The notes below the pieces were generated by a model. The model searched no databases. It worked only from the letters and a program-made list of their open reading frames with translations, and was not told the origin of the DNA. The position numbers and the translations under genes are program-made. This document shows, piece after piece, positions 1 through 5,664 of a stretch of 8,801 bases of DNA (positions are counted from its first letter, which is position 1; each line of letters starts with the position of its first letter). Origin of the DNA: Gemmatimonadota bacterium (GTDB taxonomy: Bacteria; Latescibacterota; UBA2968; UBA8231); NCBI GenBank assembly GCA_026706165.1, contig JAPOZF010000282.1, positions 1 through 8,801 on the forward strand, given 5' to 3'.

Positions 1-1124
1 CCGACCGCCTGACGGTGCTGCTCGAGGAGTGCCGGAACATGGACCTGCCGGTGCTGCCCCCGGACGTCGACGAGAGCGCCCCCGACTTCGCCCCGACCCC
101 GGAGGGCATCCGCTTCGGTCTGTCGGCGATCAAGAATGTCCGCGAAGGGGCGGCGCAGGCGATCTTCGAGGCCCGGGCGGACGGGGGCAGGTTCGCCGAC
201 CTGTTCGACCTCTGCCAGCGCCTCGACCTCAAGGCGGTAAACAGGCGGGTGGTCGAGTCCCTGATCGCCGCCGGCGCCGTCGACCGCCCGTCGACGCACC
301 GCGCCCAGATGCTCGAGAGCCTCGACCTGGTGCTGAGGAACGCCCAGATCTTCAACGAGCAGAAGCTGCGCGGCCAGAGAAGCCTCTTCGACGACGCCGG
401 CAACATGGCCGCCCGGGTCGACAAGCCGTCGCTTCCCGAAACCGCGGAGTGGAGCCAGTCGGAACGCCTCGAACGCGAGCGCGAGCTGCTTGGGTTCTAC
501 GTCTCGAGCCACCCCCTTAACGAGCACGCCAGGGACCTGCGCTTCTTCGCCACTCCGATCGGGAAGCTCGAACGCTACGCCGACGGGGCTTCGGTGCGCA
601 TCGGCGGCCTCATCACCCGCGTCAGCACCTCGACGGACCGCCGCGGCCAGAGCATCGCCTTCGCGACCATCGAGGACCAGGGCGCCAGGACCGACGTCGT
701 CTTCTTCTCCGACGCCTATGCAAATTTCCGCTCGCTGATCGAGCAGGGGCAGGCGGTGCTCGCCGAAGGCCGCGTGTCGCGCCGCAACGGCAACCTCGGC
801 CTCCAGGCCGAGTCGCTGATCCCCCTCGCCGAGGCGCGGCAGAAACTGACGAAGGCTGTGAACTTCGTCCTCAAGCTGGACGACGAAAGCAGCTCCGACC
901 TGCTGCAGCGCCTGCGCCGGCTGGTCGAGCAGCACACCGGGAACTGCGAGCTGCTGATCCACCTGAGGAACGGGAGTGGCAACGACGCGGTGGTGCGCTC
1001 GCGGTCGCTGCGGGTCAATCCGTCGGACGAGCTGCTGAAGGCGGTGGGAACGCTGATCGAGCCGGAGAAGCCCTGGCTTACCGAAGCGCCGAACCATGCG
1101 AAGGGAGTTCCCGCGCGGGCCTGA
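1..1124 (+). CDS. dnaE: DNA polymerase III subunit alpha, C-terminal part (5' truncated)
   Basis: This is the C-terminal end of the replicative DNA polymerase III catalytic subunit. The frame is open from base 3 back through the window edge, so the GTG at 15 is not the true start. About 373 residues are visible of a protein that is usually near 1,150. In order, counting from the GTG at 15: the end of the fingers region (GIRFGLSAIKNV, about 31-42); a helix-hairpin-helix stretch (about 62-90); a beta-clamp binding motif of the QxxLF type (QRSLFD, 121-126); the conserved ERELLGFYVSSHPL segment (155-168); an OB-fold (about 193-270); and the C-terminal domain, which in other DnaE proteins contacts tau. 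The polymerase active-site aspartates and the PHP domain lie upstream, outside the window. The gene ends with TGA and faces a convergent small ORF 87 bp away. Family assignment is secure. Replisome function follows from the family. Confidence 0.96.
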   Translation, partial: DRLTVLLEECRNMDLPVLPPDVDESAPDFAPTPEGIRFGLSAIKNVREGAAQAIFEARADGGRFADLFDLCQRLDLKAVNRRVVESLIAAGAVDRPSTHRAQMLESLDLVLRNAQIFNEQKLRGQRSLFDDAGNMAARVDKPSLPETAEWSQSERLERERELLGFYVSSHPLNEHARDLRFFATPIGKLERYADGASVRIGGLITRVSTSTDRRGQSIAFATIEDQGARTDVVFFSDAYANFRSLIEQGQAVLAEGRVSRRNGNLGLQAESLIPLAEARQKLTKAVNFVLKLDDESSSDLLQRLRRLVEQHTGNCELLIHLRNGSGNDAVVRSRSLRVNPSDELLKAVGTLIEPEKPWLTEAPNHAKGVPARA

Positions 1125-1153
1125 GCCGGTCTCGACAGGCCTGCTTGTCCACA

Positions 1154-1167
1154 GGCAATCGTTTGCC
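1154..1167 (+). terminator. Weak hairpin after dnaE
   Basis: GGCAA and TTGCC can pair around the loop TCGT, about 30 bases after the dnaE stop and between convergent genes. The stem has only 5 bp and no T-run follows, so this is at best a weak transcription end. I see no better hairpin between 1125 and 1211. Confidence 0.2.
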
Positions 1168-1211
1168 GCATTGCGAGGTGCAGATCCCGGCGTCCACTTC
1201 AGTGCAGACGG

Positions 1212-1457
1212 TCAGTTGACCATCTGCATGAGGCGCTGGGTCATCGACCCTTCCTGAGTCAACGCGAAGACGAAGATGTTGACGGCCATCTGCAGCTGGC
1301 GTGAGCCGTCACCGCTGGCCGTATGGTCGAGCCAGCCCGTGCCTTTCCGGGAGGAGATCCCGGCGAGCCGGCCTTTCACGAAATAGCCGGTCAACGCCGG
1401 CCAGCTGGGTACGCCCTGCTGCGGCATCGCCAATTTGGTGCCGTACCCGGAGACCAT
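1212..1457 (-). CDS. Small protein resembling the C-terminal end of DUF4159 proteins
   Basis: This minus-strand ORF encodes 81 residues starting MVSGYGTKLAMPQQG and ending TQRLMQMVN. The ATG is preceded by AAAGGAG four bases upstream, a strong Shine-Dalgarno site, and the upstream frame closes with TAA immediately before it. The pattern GRLAGISS, then GW, then an Arg followed by AVNIFVFALTQEGSMTQ resembles, from memory, the C-terminal end of DUF4159 domain proteins, where a GRL-x-x strand and a VN-x-x-x-x-ALT helix are typical. Full-length DUF4159 proteins are over 200 residues, so this would be only the tail. It has no signal peptide and no cysteines. It converges on dnaE and is divergent from the thioredoxin gene. 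It may be an expressed small gene or the residue of a truncated larger one. Existence as an ORF with a ribosome site is seen; the family link is inference. Confidence 0.5.
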   Translation of the reverse strand: MVSGYGTKLAMPQQGVPSWPALTGYFVKGRLAGISSRKGTGWLDHTASGDGSRQLQMAVNIFVFALTQEGSMTQRLMQMVN

Positions 1458-1461
1458 GCCA

Positions 1462-1468
1462 CTCCTTT
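1462..1468 (-). promoter_or_regulatory. Shine-Dalgarno site of the 81-residue ORF
   Basis: AAAGGAG on the minus strand lies 4 bases before the ATG at 1457. It overlaps the TAA that closes the upstream frame. This site is the main reason for treating the small ORF as translated. Confidence 0.55.
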
Positions 1469-1483
1469 ACATCGAAGAACGCA

Positions 1484-1515
1484 GAACGGATCGGATTGCT
1501 GTCCGGGATCCGTTC
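1484..1515. repeat. 9-bp perfect inverted repeat in the divergent gap
   Basis: GAACGGATC (1484-1492) is mirrored exactly by GATCCGTTC (1507-1515) with a 14-base spacer. It lies between the minus-strand small ORF (start 1457) and the plus-strand thioredoxin gene (start near 1603), 16 bases upstream of the small ORF's Shine-Dalgarno site. It could be an operator or a 5' leader hairpin of the small ORF. No long T-run adjoins it, so a terminator is less likely. Confidence 0.45.
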
Positions 1516-1566
1516 GCTCCAGAAGTCCCGGGCGGCATCCCCCCGGGGTTTGCGCCTGCCCATCGG

Positions 1567-1595
1567 TGGCCGCCCCCACTGGCCGCCCATATATT
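1567..1595 (+). promoter_or_regulatory. Weak possible promoter of the thioredoxin gene
   Basis: TATATT at 1590-1595 matches the sigma-70 -10 box at 5 of 6 positions. The hexamer 17 bases upstream, TGGCCG, matches the -35 box at only 3 of 6. Transcription from here would start about at the ATG at 1603. That implies either a nearly leaderless message or use of the GTG at 1633. Low confidence. Confidence 0.22.
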
Positions 1596-1602
1596 CGACG
1601 CC

Positions 1603-2172
1603 ATGCATCGAGTAACCGCACGTCGCACCAGGGTGAAGCACTTTTTCCCTCCCCTTCTGGCCGCCCTCCTCGGGGTGTCCGGCTGCAGCGGCGCCGACAC
1701 CACGGAGACGGCCCCTGCGCCCAAGACCGGCGCCGTCGGCGACGCCGCCGACTTCAGGCCGGAAGCCCACAGGGGCAAGGTGCTCGTGATAAATTTCTGG
1801 GCGACCTGGTGCGGGCCCTGCCGCATCGAAATCCCCGACCTCGTCAAGCTGCGCCAGGGGTTCGCCGAGGACGAGGTCGCCATCGTCGGAATCGCGGTAA
1901 GCGAACACGGCACCCCTCAACAGATCGACGCCAGGCTGCGCCGCTTCATGGGAGAGTACGGAATCAACTACCCGATTTATTTCGACGCGGAAATGCGCTG
2001 GATGCGCAACTACGAATCCTCCCCGATGGTCGCCATCCCGCTGACGGTCGTCATCGACCAGGAGGGTAAAACCCGGGCCGTGCACCGCGGGGTGCCGCGC
2101 GACCGGTCGGGGCGCTTCTCCCCCTTCTCCGCGCTGGGGGAGGAGATTCAGATGTTGCTGGACAGGGTCTGA
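1603..2172 (+). CDS. TlpA/ResA-like thioredoxin-fold lipoprotein
   Basis: This is a thiol-disulfide oxidoreductase of the TlpA/ResA family, predicted to be membrane-anchored outside the cytoplasm. The 189 residues begin with a basic N-region (HRVTARRTRVK), a hydrophobic stretch (about 14-26) and a lipobox VSGC with the lipidated cysteine at 28. A Thr/Ala/Pro-rich linker follows, then VINFWATWCGPCR with the redox pair C70 and C73, and a cis-proline region (AIPLTVVID, P146). Such proteins usually reduce disulfides in c-type cytochrome apoproteins or other exported proteins. No cytochrome maturation gene is adjacent, so the substrate is unknown. The frame stays open up to a GTG at 1435, but the ATG at 1603 places a proper lipoprotein signal at the N terminus. 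A GTG at 1633 is a shorter alternative. No good Shine-Dalgarno site precedes either start. The fold and active site are clear; the exact start is not. Confidence 0.9.
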   Translation: MHRVTARRTRVKHFFPPLLAALLGVSGCSGADTTETAPAPKTGAVGDAADFRPEAHRGKVLVINFWATWCGPCRIEIPDLVKLRQGFAEDEVAIVGIAVSEHGTPQQIDARLRRFMGEYGINYPIYFDAEMRWMRNYESSPMVAIPLTVVIDQEGKTRAVHRGVPRDRSGRFSPFSALGEEIQMLLDRV

Positions 2173-2174
2173 AA

Positions 2175-2192
2175 CCGCCGCGGGCGCGGCGG
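2175..2192. terminator. GC-rich hairpin after the thioredoxin gene
   Basis: CCGCCGC and GCGGCGG form a perfect 7-bp stem around the loop GGGC, two bases after the tlpA-like stop codon. The T-run is poor: none on the plus strand and TTT on the minus strand. It lies between convergent genes and could slow transcription from both sides. A similar hairpin occurs at 5665-5680. Confidence 0.4.
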
Positions 2193-2196
2193 GGAA

Positions 2197-2301
2197 TCAG
2201 GTGGGAAGGGAGCGGGGGCGACCGCAGACCGGGCAGGCTGGCGGCTTCCGGTCGCGCTGGAGGAAGACGCCGAGAGCGCCGTCAGGCTGTTCCTCGGTCA
2301 G
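2197..2301 (-). pseudogene. Coding-like shifted-frame tail with a CPVCG knuckle
   Basis: Immediately after the 92-residue gene, a different minus-strand frame stays open for 34 codons and ends in TGA. It reads from a CTG that overlaps the preceding TGA. Its third codon positions are mostly G or C, as in the real genes here, and it encodes TEEQPDGALGVF, then a basic stretch, then CPVCGRPRS, a typical half zinc-ribbon. No ATG, GTG or TTG is available in this frame nearby. One extra base near the GAGGAATAC at the end of the upstream gene would join both parts into a natural sequence (EEVLEEILTEEQPDG). The simplest readings are a frameshift mutation or sequencing error, or a recoded extension. 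A separate CTG-started peptide is less likely. This is an inference from codon pattern and motif only. Confidence 0.4.
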
Positions 2302-2576
2302 TATTCCTCGAGGACCTCTTCTCCGTGTCGTTCGACCAGAACCTCCTTGAACTTCTCGATGGTGGTCCCTTTTCGCAGGTGCTCGATCGCATGCTTCTTC
2401 GACATCACCATCATCGTTCCCCGCCGATAATCGGGGAACCGGCAGAAGCTGGCCGGCACCTCCTCGCCGGTGATGCAGCAGACGTCCTCCACTTCCAGCT
2501 CGCGTGTGCTTCCCGAATCGAAGGTCGAAAAATCGGTCGCTTCCTCATCGTTGCGGGACCTTAAATTCTGCGCCAT
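2298..2576 (-). CDS. Conserved-looking 92-residue protein of unknown function
   Basis: I do not recognise this family. The 92-residue acidic protein starts MAQNLRSRNDEEATDF and has AAGGA seven bases upstream of the ATG at 2576, which favours this start over the ATG at 2717. The N-terminal 30 residues are polar and probably disordered. A compact core follows, with three cysteines (C33, C34, C45) in DVCCITGEEVPASFC. After it come a basic patch (FPDYRRG, MSKKH) and a charged helix ending HGEEVLEEY. The cysteines could bind a metal together with a partner motif. A CPVCG knuckle is encoded in a shifted frame directly after the stop, so the true product may be about 126 residues. It lies 176 bp downstream of map on the same strand and may be cotranscribed with it. 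There is no signal peptide or membrane segment. Confidence 0.75.
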   Translation of the reverse strand: MAQNLRSRNDEEATDFSTFDSGSTRELEVEDVCCITGEEVPASFCRFPDYRRGTMMVMSKKHAIEHLRKGTTIEKFKEVLVERHGEEVLEEY

Positions 2577-2616
2577 CTCGGTTTCCTTTTGGCTTGGGTG
2601 CCATCCCGGCAGTCGA

Positions 2617-2632
2617 GGCCCGGGGCCGGGCC
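2617..2632. repeat. Perfect GC palindrome in the map downstream spacer
   Basis: GGCCCGG and CCGGGCC face each other across two bases. The core CCCGGGGCCG (2619-2628) recurs as a direct repeat at 2649-2658. It lies between map and the 92-residue gene on the minus strand. No T-run adjoins it. It may be an RNA processing or attenuation structure, or simply a GC-rich spacer. Confidence 0.35.
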
Positions 2633-2653
2633 TGCATCCCTCCTGCAGCCCGG

Positions 2654-2682
2654 GGCCGCGTTCTCTCCGGGCTGACGCGGCC
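2654..2682 (-). terminator. 8-bp stem-loop between map and the 92-residue gene
   Basis: GGCCGCGT (2654-2661) pairs perfectly with ACGCGGCC (2675-2682) around a 13-base loop, 70 bases after the map stop. It lacks a U-run, so it could be a partial terminator or an mRNA-stabilising hairpin rather than a strong intrinsic terminator. Confidence 0.35.
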
Positions 2683-2752
2683 GACGCCTGAACTCCGGTA
2701 ACGGATTGCAACGACAAAATCTAGGAGCCGCCCGGGATTCGGCAAACGCCGT

Positions 2753-3514
2753 TCAGAACGGCAGGTCGTCGAATCGCGACAGCACGTCGGGGCCCTCTGC
2801 GGTAACCGCCACGGTGTGCTCGAACTGGGCGGAGAGACTTCCGTCCAGAGTGACCGCCGTCCATTCGTCGTCGAGGAGGCGCACCTCCGGCCCGCCGGCG
2901 TTGACCATCGGCTCCACCGTGAACACGACACCAGGCTGCAGCCGCCGCCCCGTTTCCGGGGTGCCGAAATGCAGCAGTTGGGGCTCCTCGTGGAAATCCC
3001 GGCCGATGCCGTGGCCGCAGTATTCCCGCACGATCGAGTAGCCCCTGCCTTCGACGAACTCCTGGATCGCGTGGCCGACATCCCCGAGCCGCCTGCCGGC
3101 CTCGCAGGCGCGCAGGCCGATCTCCATCCCCTCGCGGGTCGTCATCAGCAGGTCGCGCGCCTCGCCCGAGGTCTCGCCGACCGCGAAGGAGACGTTCATG
3201 TCGCCGTGAAAGCCGTCCTTCCTGGCGGCGATGTCGACGGCGACGATATCCCCTTCGGCGAGCCGGCGCCGGCCGGGAATCCCGTGGACGATGACCTCGT
3301 TGATCGAGACGCAGATACTGGCCGGGTAGCCGCGGTATCCCTTGGCGCTTGCCACGGCCCCCCGGCTGCGGATGTAGGAGTCGGCCACGGCGTCCAGCTC
3401 GGCGGTGCTCACTCCCGGAGCGACAGCCTCACGGACCCGCATCATCGCCTCGGCGGCGATGCGGCAGCTGGCGCGTATCTTCTCGATTTCCCTGGCGGAT
3501 TTCAGGTGGATCAC
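2753..3514 (-). CDS. map: Methionine aminopeptidase, type I
   Basis: This enzyme removes the N-terminal methionine from new proteins in the cytoplasm using a two-metal centre. From the GTG start the protein has 253 residues and the pita-bread fold along its whole length. The five metal ligands are present: D94 (VAVDIAA), D105 (HGDMNVSF), H168 (GHGIG), E201 (TVEPM) and E232 (QFEHT). Each is offset by exactly three from the E. coli residues, with H78 in VHGIP. I chose the GTG at 3514 because CAAGGG lies five bases upstream and the product then starts MIHLKSAREIEKIR, as in the family. An ATG at 3553 would add 13 residues, but it has no ribosome site and sits next to a likely -10 box. The gene lies far from secY and the ribosomal protein genes where map is often found, so it may be a stand-alone or second copy. 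Confidence 0.96.
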   Translation of the reverse strand: MIHLKSAREIEKIRASCRIAAEAMMRVREAVAPGVSTAELDAVADSYIRSRGAVASAKGYRGYPASICVSINEVIVHGIPGRRRLAEGDIVAVDIAARKDGFHGDMNVSFAVGETSGEARDLLMTTREGMEIGLRACEAGRRLGDVGHAIQEFVEGRGYSIVREYCGHGIGRDFHEEPQLLHFGTPETGRRLQPGVVFTVEPMVNAGGPEVRLLDDEWTAVTLDGSLSAQFEHTVAVTAEGPDVLSRFDDLPF

Positions 3515-3519
3515 GGAGA

Positions 3520-3525
3520 CCCTTG
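3520..3525 (-). promoter_or_regulatory. Shine-Dalgarno site that fixes the map start
   Basis: CAAGGG on the minus strand lies five bases before the GTG at 3514. The upstream ATG at 3553 has no comparable site. Confidence 0.55.
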
Positions 3526-3555
3526 CTGGTTTTCCCGTTACTTGCCGAGCCATTC

Positions 3556-3584
3556 AATATAGGTGCTGGCCGCATAGGTGCTGG
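3556..3584 (-). promoter_or_regulatory. Candidate map promoter
   Basis: TATATT on the minus strand (3556-3561) matches the -10 box at 5 of 6 positions. The hexamer 17 bases further upstream, CCAGCA, matches the -35 box poorly and lies inside a 15-bp tandem repeat. A start point near 3549 would leave the ATG at 3553 outside the message and give a 35-base leader before the GTG at 3514. Confidence 0.3.
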
Positions 3585-3588
3585 CCGC
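3559..3588. repeat. 15-bp tandem duplication upstream of map
   Basis: ATAGGTGCTGGCCGC occurs twice with no gap (3559-3573 and 3574-3588), followed by ATAG and a degenerate partial copy. It lies in the divergent gap between map and the glycosyltransferase, directly upstream of the likely map -10 box. The unit can expand or contract by replication slippage. Confidence 0.85.
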
Positions 3589-3705
3589 ATAGATGCCGGA
3601 CCCGCATACTCGCAAAACCGCAACGGTCCATCGGCCGGGATCGCATGCCTGCCTTCCCCGACCCCGTTCGGCCCTTTCGTTGCCATTCCCGGCTCGAGTC
3701 CGAAA

Positions 3706-3718
3706 GGTGAAGTTCACC
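3706..3718. promoter_or_regulatory. 13-bp perfect dyad, candidate operator
   Basis: GGTGAA and TTCACC flank a single central G, 37 bases upstream of the glycosyltransferase ATG. A TTGCCA (3680-3685, 5 of 6 to the -35 consensus) stands 17 bases before 3703, so the dyad would cover a poor -10 region. This fits a repressor or activator site, but no regulator gene is nearby. Confidence 0.35.
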
Positions 3719-3755
3719 CTGCTGCTTCCATTCACGGCCTCGGCTGAAAACTGAC

Positions 3756-4778
3756 ATGTCCCAGCCGCGGGTTTCCGTACTGATGCCGGTGCACAACGCC
3801 GAAGAGACCCTTGCCGAGGCGCTGCGAAGCATCTGCGGGCAGACCCTGCACGACACCGAGATCGTCGCCGTCGACGACGGCTCCGAAGACGCAAGCGGGC
3901 GCATCCTGCGGGAGGCGGCCTCCCGCGACCCCCGCGTCCGCCCTGTGGCCCGGGAACACGGCGGCCTGGTCGCGGCGCTCAACGCCGGCCTGCGTCACTG
4001 CCGCGCTCCCTTCGTCGCCCGCATGGACGCCGACGACGTCTCGCTCCCTGAACGCCTGGAGAAGCAGCTGGAAATGCTTCGGGACGACCCCGGGCTCGGG
4101 GTCGCCGGCTGTCTGGTCGAGGGATTCCCGCCGGGGCAGGTCGGCGAGGGCATGCGCCTGTACCTCGAATGGCAGAACCGGCTGCGGACCCACGAGGAGA
4201 TCGTCAGGGAGATCTTCGTCGAAAGCCCGATCACCCACCCCGGCGCCTGCGTTCGCCGGAGCGTCCTGGAGGAAGCCGGGGGATACGAGGACCGCGGCTG
4301 GGCCGAGGACTACGATCTGTGGCTGCGCCTTGCCGCCGCCGGGGTCCGCTTCGCCAAGGTCCCCGAGGTGCTGCTGCGCTGGCGCGAGCACCCCGGACGC
4401 CTCACCCGCACCGACGGCCGCTACTCCGTCGAGAACTTCCTCCGCGCCAAGGCCCACTACCTGCTCGCAGGGCCGCTGCGGGGGCGCGACGCCGTCTTCA
4501 TCTGGGGCGCGGGAAAGACCGGCAGGCGCCTTTCCAAGCACCTGGTCAGGGGTGGATGCCCCCTCGCCGCCTTCATCGACATCGACCCGGCCAAGATCGG
4601 CCGCACCCTGCGCCGGGTCGCCATCATTTCGGCAGGGGAGTTCGCCGGGCGCTGGCGCCGCTGCCGCAACCCGATGCTGCTGGCCGCGGTTGCCTCGCGG
4701 GGTGCCCGGGGCGAGATTCGCCGCGAGCTTCAGCGCGCGGCCCTCGCCGAGGGCCGCGACTACCTGCACGTCGCCTGA
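3756..4778 (+). CDS. Family 2 glycosyltransferase with C-terminal Rossmann-like domain
   Basis: The first two thirds form a GT-A glycosyltransferase of family 2, which transfers a sugar from a nucleotide donor. Visible marks are VSVLMPVHNAEETL (6-19), VDDGSEDASG (39-48), the metal-binding DAD motif in RMDADD (89-94), the acceptor-side E184-D185 in GWAEDYDLW (the likely catalytic base), and WREHPGRLTR (209-218). After about residue 243 a second domain starts with AVFIWGAGKTGRRLSKHLV, a beta strand plus glycine-rich GxGxxG turn, then FIDIDPAKIG. It looks like a small NAD-, nucleotide- or CoA-binding Rossmann unit. No membrane segments are seen, so it is probably cytoplasmic or membrane-associated. 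The ATG at 3756 has no strong ribosome site. The isomerase-like gene follows 35 bp downstream and is likely cotranscribed. The sugar and acceptor cannot be told. Confidence 0.92.
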   Translation: MSQPRVSVLMPVHNAEETLAEALRSICGQTLHDTEIVAVDDGSEDASGRILREAASRDPRVRPVAREHGGLVAALNAGLRHCRAPFVARMDADDVSLPERLEKQLEMLRDDPGLGVAGCLVEGFPPGQVGEGMRLYLEWQNRLRTHEEIVREIFVESPITHPGACVRRSVLEEAGGYEDRGWAEDYDLWLRLAAAGVRFAKVPEVLLRWREHPGRLTRTDGRYSVENFLRAKAHYLLAGPLRGRDAVFIWGAGKTGRRLSKHLVRGGCPLAAFIDIDPAKIGRTLRRVAIISAGEFAGRWRRCRNPMLLAAVASRGARGEIRRELQRAALAEGRDYLHVA

Positions 4779-4803
4779 CCGAACCGGTCCGCTTCCCCAC
4801 GCT

Positions 4804-4807
4804 GGAG
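4804..4807 (+). promoter_or_regulatory. Shine-Dalgarno site of the isomerase-like gene
   Basis: GGAG lies six bases before the ATG at 4814. It supports this start although the frame is open far upstream through the glycosyltransferase gene. Confidence 0.5.
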
Positions 4808-4813
4808 ATCCCG

Positions 4814-5632
4814 ATGCCGCGTTTCCAGTACTGTCTCAACACCAGCACCATCCTGCCCGTCCCGCTGCTCGACAAGATCCGCCTCGCTTCCGGGGCCGGT
4901 TTCGTCGCCATCGAGCTGTGGAGCGACGACATCGACGCCTTCCTCCAGGCCGGGGGGTCCCTCGCCGAGGTTCGCGGGGCGCTGGAGGAGGGCGGCCTCG
5001 AGGTCCCCGGGGTCATCGCCGTGCACGGCTGGCTCGGCTCCCGCGGAGAGGAGCACGCCGCCGCCCTGGCCGAAGCCGGGAGGCGCATGGAGCAGGCCGC
5101 GGCCATCGGGGCTGGGCGCATCGTCGCCTCGCCGCCGCTGGAGCCGTGCGACCTCGGCGCAGCCGGCGAGCAGTACCGGGAGCTGATCGAGCTCGGGGAG
5201 CAGTTCCGGATCTGGCCGGCGATGGAGTTCCTCGGGTTCGCAGGCTCGGTCCACACCATCACCCAGGCCTGGGAGATCGCCCGCGCCGCGGACCATCCCG
5301 AGGCACGGGTGGTGATGGACCCCTTCCATATCCTGCGCGGGGGCGGCTCGGCCGCGGAGATCGCCTCCGTCCCCGGCGGCCGCGTCGCCATCTGGCACTG
5401 GAACGACGTCCCCCCGAAGCCGCCCCTGCCGCAGCAGGGGGACGCCGACCGCGTCATGCCAGGCGACGGCGCCGGGCCGCTGCGGGAGATGGAATGGCAG
5501 GCCGTCGCCAGCGGCTACTCGGGGTACGTCTCGCTCGAGCTGTTCAACCGCGAGTGGTGGGCGCGGGACCCGGCCGAAACGGTGCGCGTCGGCATGGAGA
5601 AGATGCGGGGCTTCTTCTCCGGCGGGAGCTGA
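4814..5632 (+). CDS. Sugar phosphate isomerase/epimerase (xylose-isomerase-like TIM barrel)
   Basis: This 272-residue protein belongs to the AP-endonuclease-2/xylose-isomerase-like TIM barrel group, which includes hydroxypyruvate isomerase, inosose dehydratase and various sugar epimerases. It starts MPRFQYCLNTSTI, and barrel strands are visible at FVAIELW (30-36), GVIAVHG (66-72) and GRIVASPP (101-108). Likely metal ligands are E138 (AMEFLG), D169 and H172 (VMDPFH), H195 (WHWND) and E242 (SLELFN). The PGDGAGPL motif (216-223) is common in the group. It carries no signal peptide, so it should be cytoplasmic. It follows the glycosyltransferase by 35 bp with its own GGAG and probably shares its message. 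Pairing with a glycosyltransferase suggests a role in making or modifying the sugar it transfers, but a catabolic role is possible. The reaction cannot be assigned from sequence alone. Confidence 0.9.
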   Translation: MPRFQYCLNTSTILPVPLLDKIRLASGAGFVAIELWSDDIDAFLQAGGSLAEVRGALEEGGLEVPGVIAVHGWLGSRGEEHAAALAEAGRRMEQAAAIGAGRIVASPPLEPCDLGAAGEQYRELIELGEQFRIWPAMEFLGFAGSVHTITQAWEIARAADHPEARVVMDPFHILRGGGSAAEIASVPGGRVAIWHWNDVPPKPPLPQQGDADRVMPGDGAGPLREMEWQAVASGYSGYVSLELFNREWWARDPAETVRVGMEKMRGFFSGGS

Positions 5633-5664
5633 TCCCGGTCCGGCCCTTTCCTGGAAGAACGCTG

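Noticed and set aside
1435..1602. N-terminal extension of the thioredoxin lipoprotein from GTG 1435
   Set aside because: It would bury the lipoprotein signal 56 residues inside the protein, has no ribosome site and overlaps the divergent small ORF.
1309..2085. 258-codon minus-strand ORF across the thioredoxin gene
   Set aside because: It is antisense to the TlpA-like protein with its intact CGPC site. It has no recognisable domain and overlaps another better-supported small ORF.
2577..2717. N-terminal extension of the 92-residue protein from ATG 2717
   Set aside because: The extra 47 residues are Gly/Pro/Arg-rich, span two GC hairpins and have no ribosome site. AAGGA lies seven bases before the ATG at 2576.
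3515..3553. Upstream ATG start for map
   Set aside because: It has no ribosome site, would add 13 residues absent from the usual family N terminus, and lies beside a likely -10 box. The GTG at 3514 has CAAGGG five bases upstream.
3732..4769. 345-codon minus-strand ORF antisense to the glycosyltransferase
   Set aside because: It mirrors conserved coding sequence, shows no motif, and has an Asp/Gly/Ala-rich composition typical of antisense frames in GC-rich DNA.
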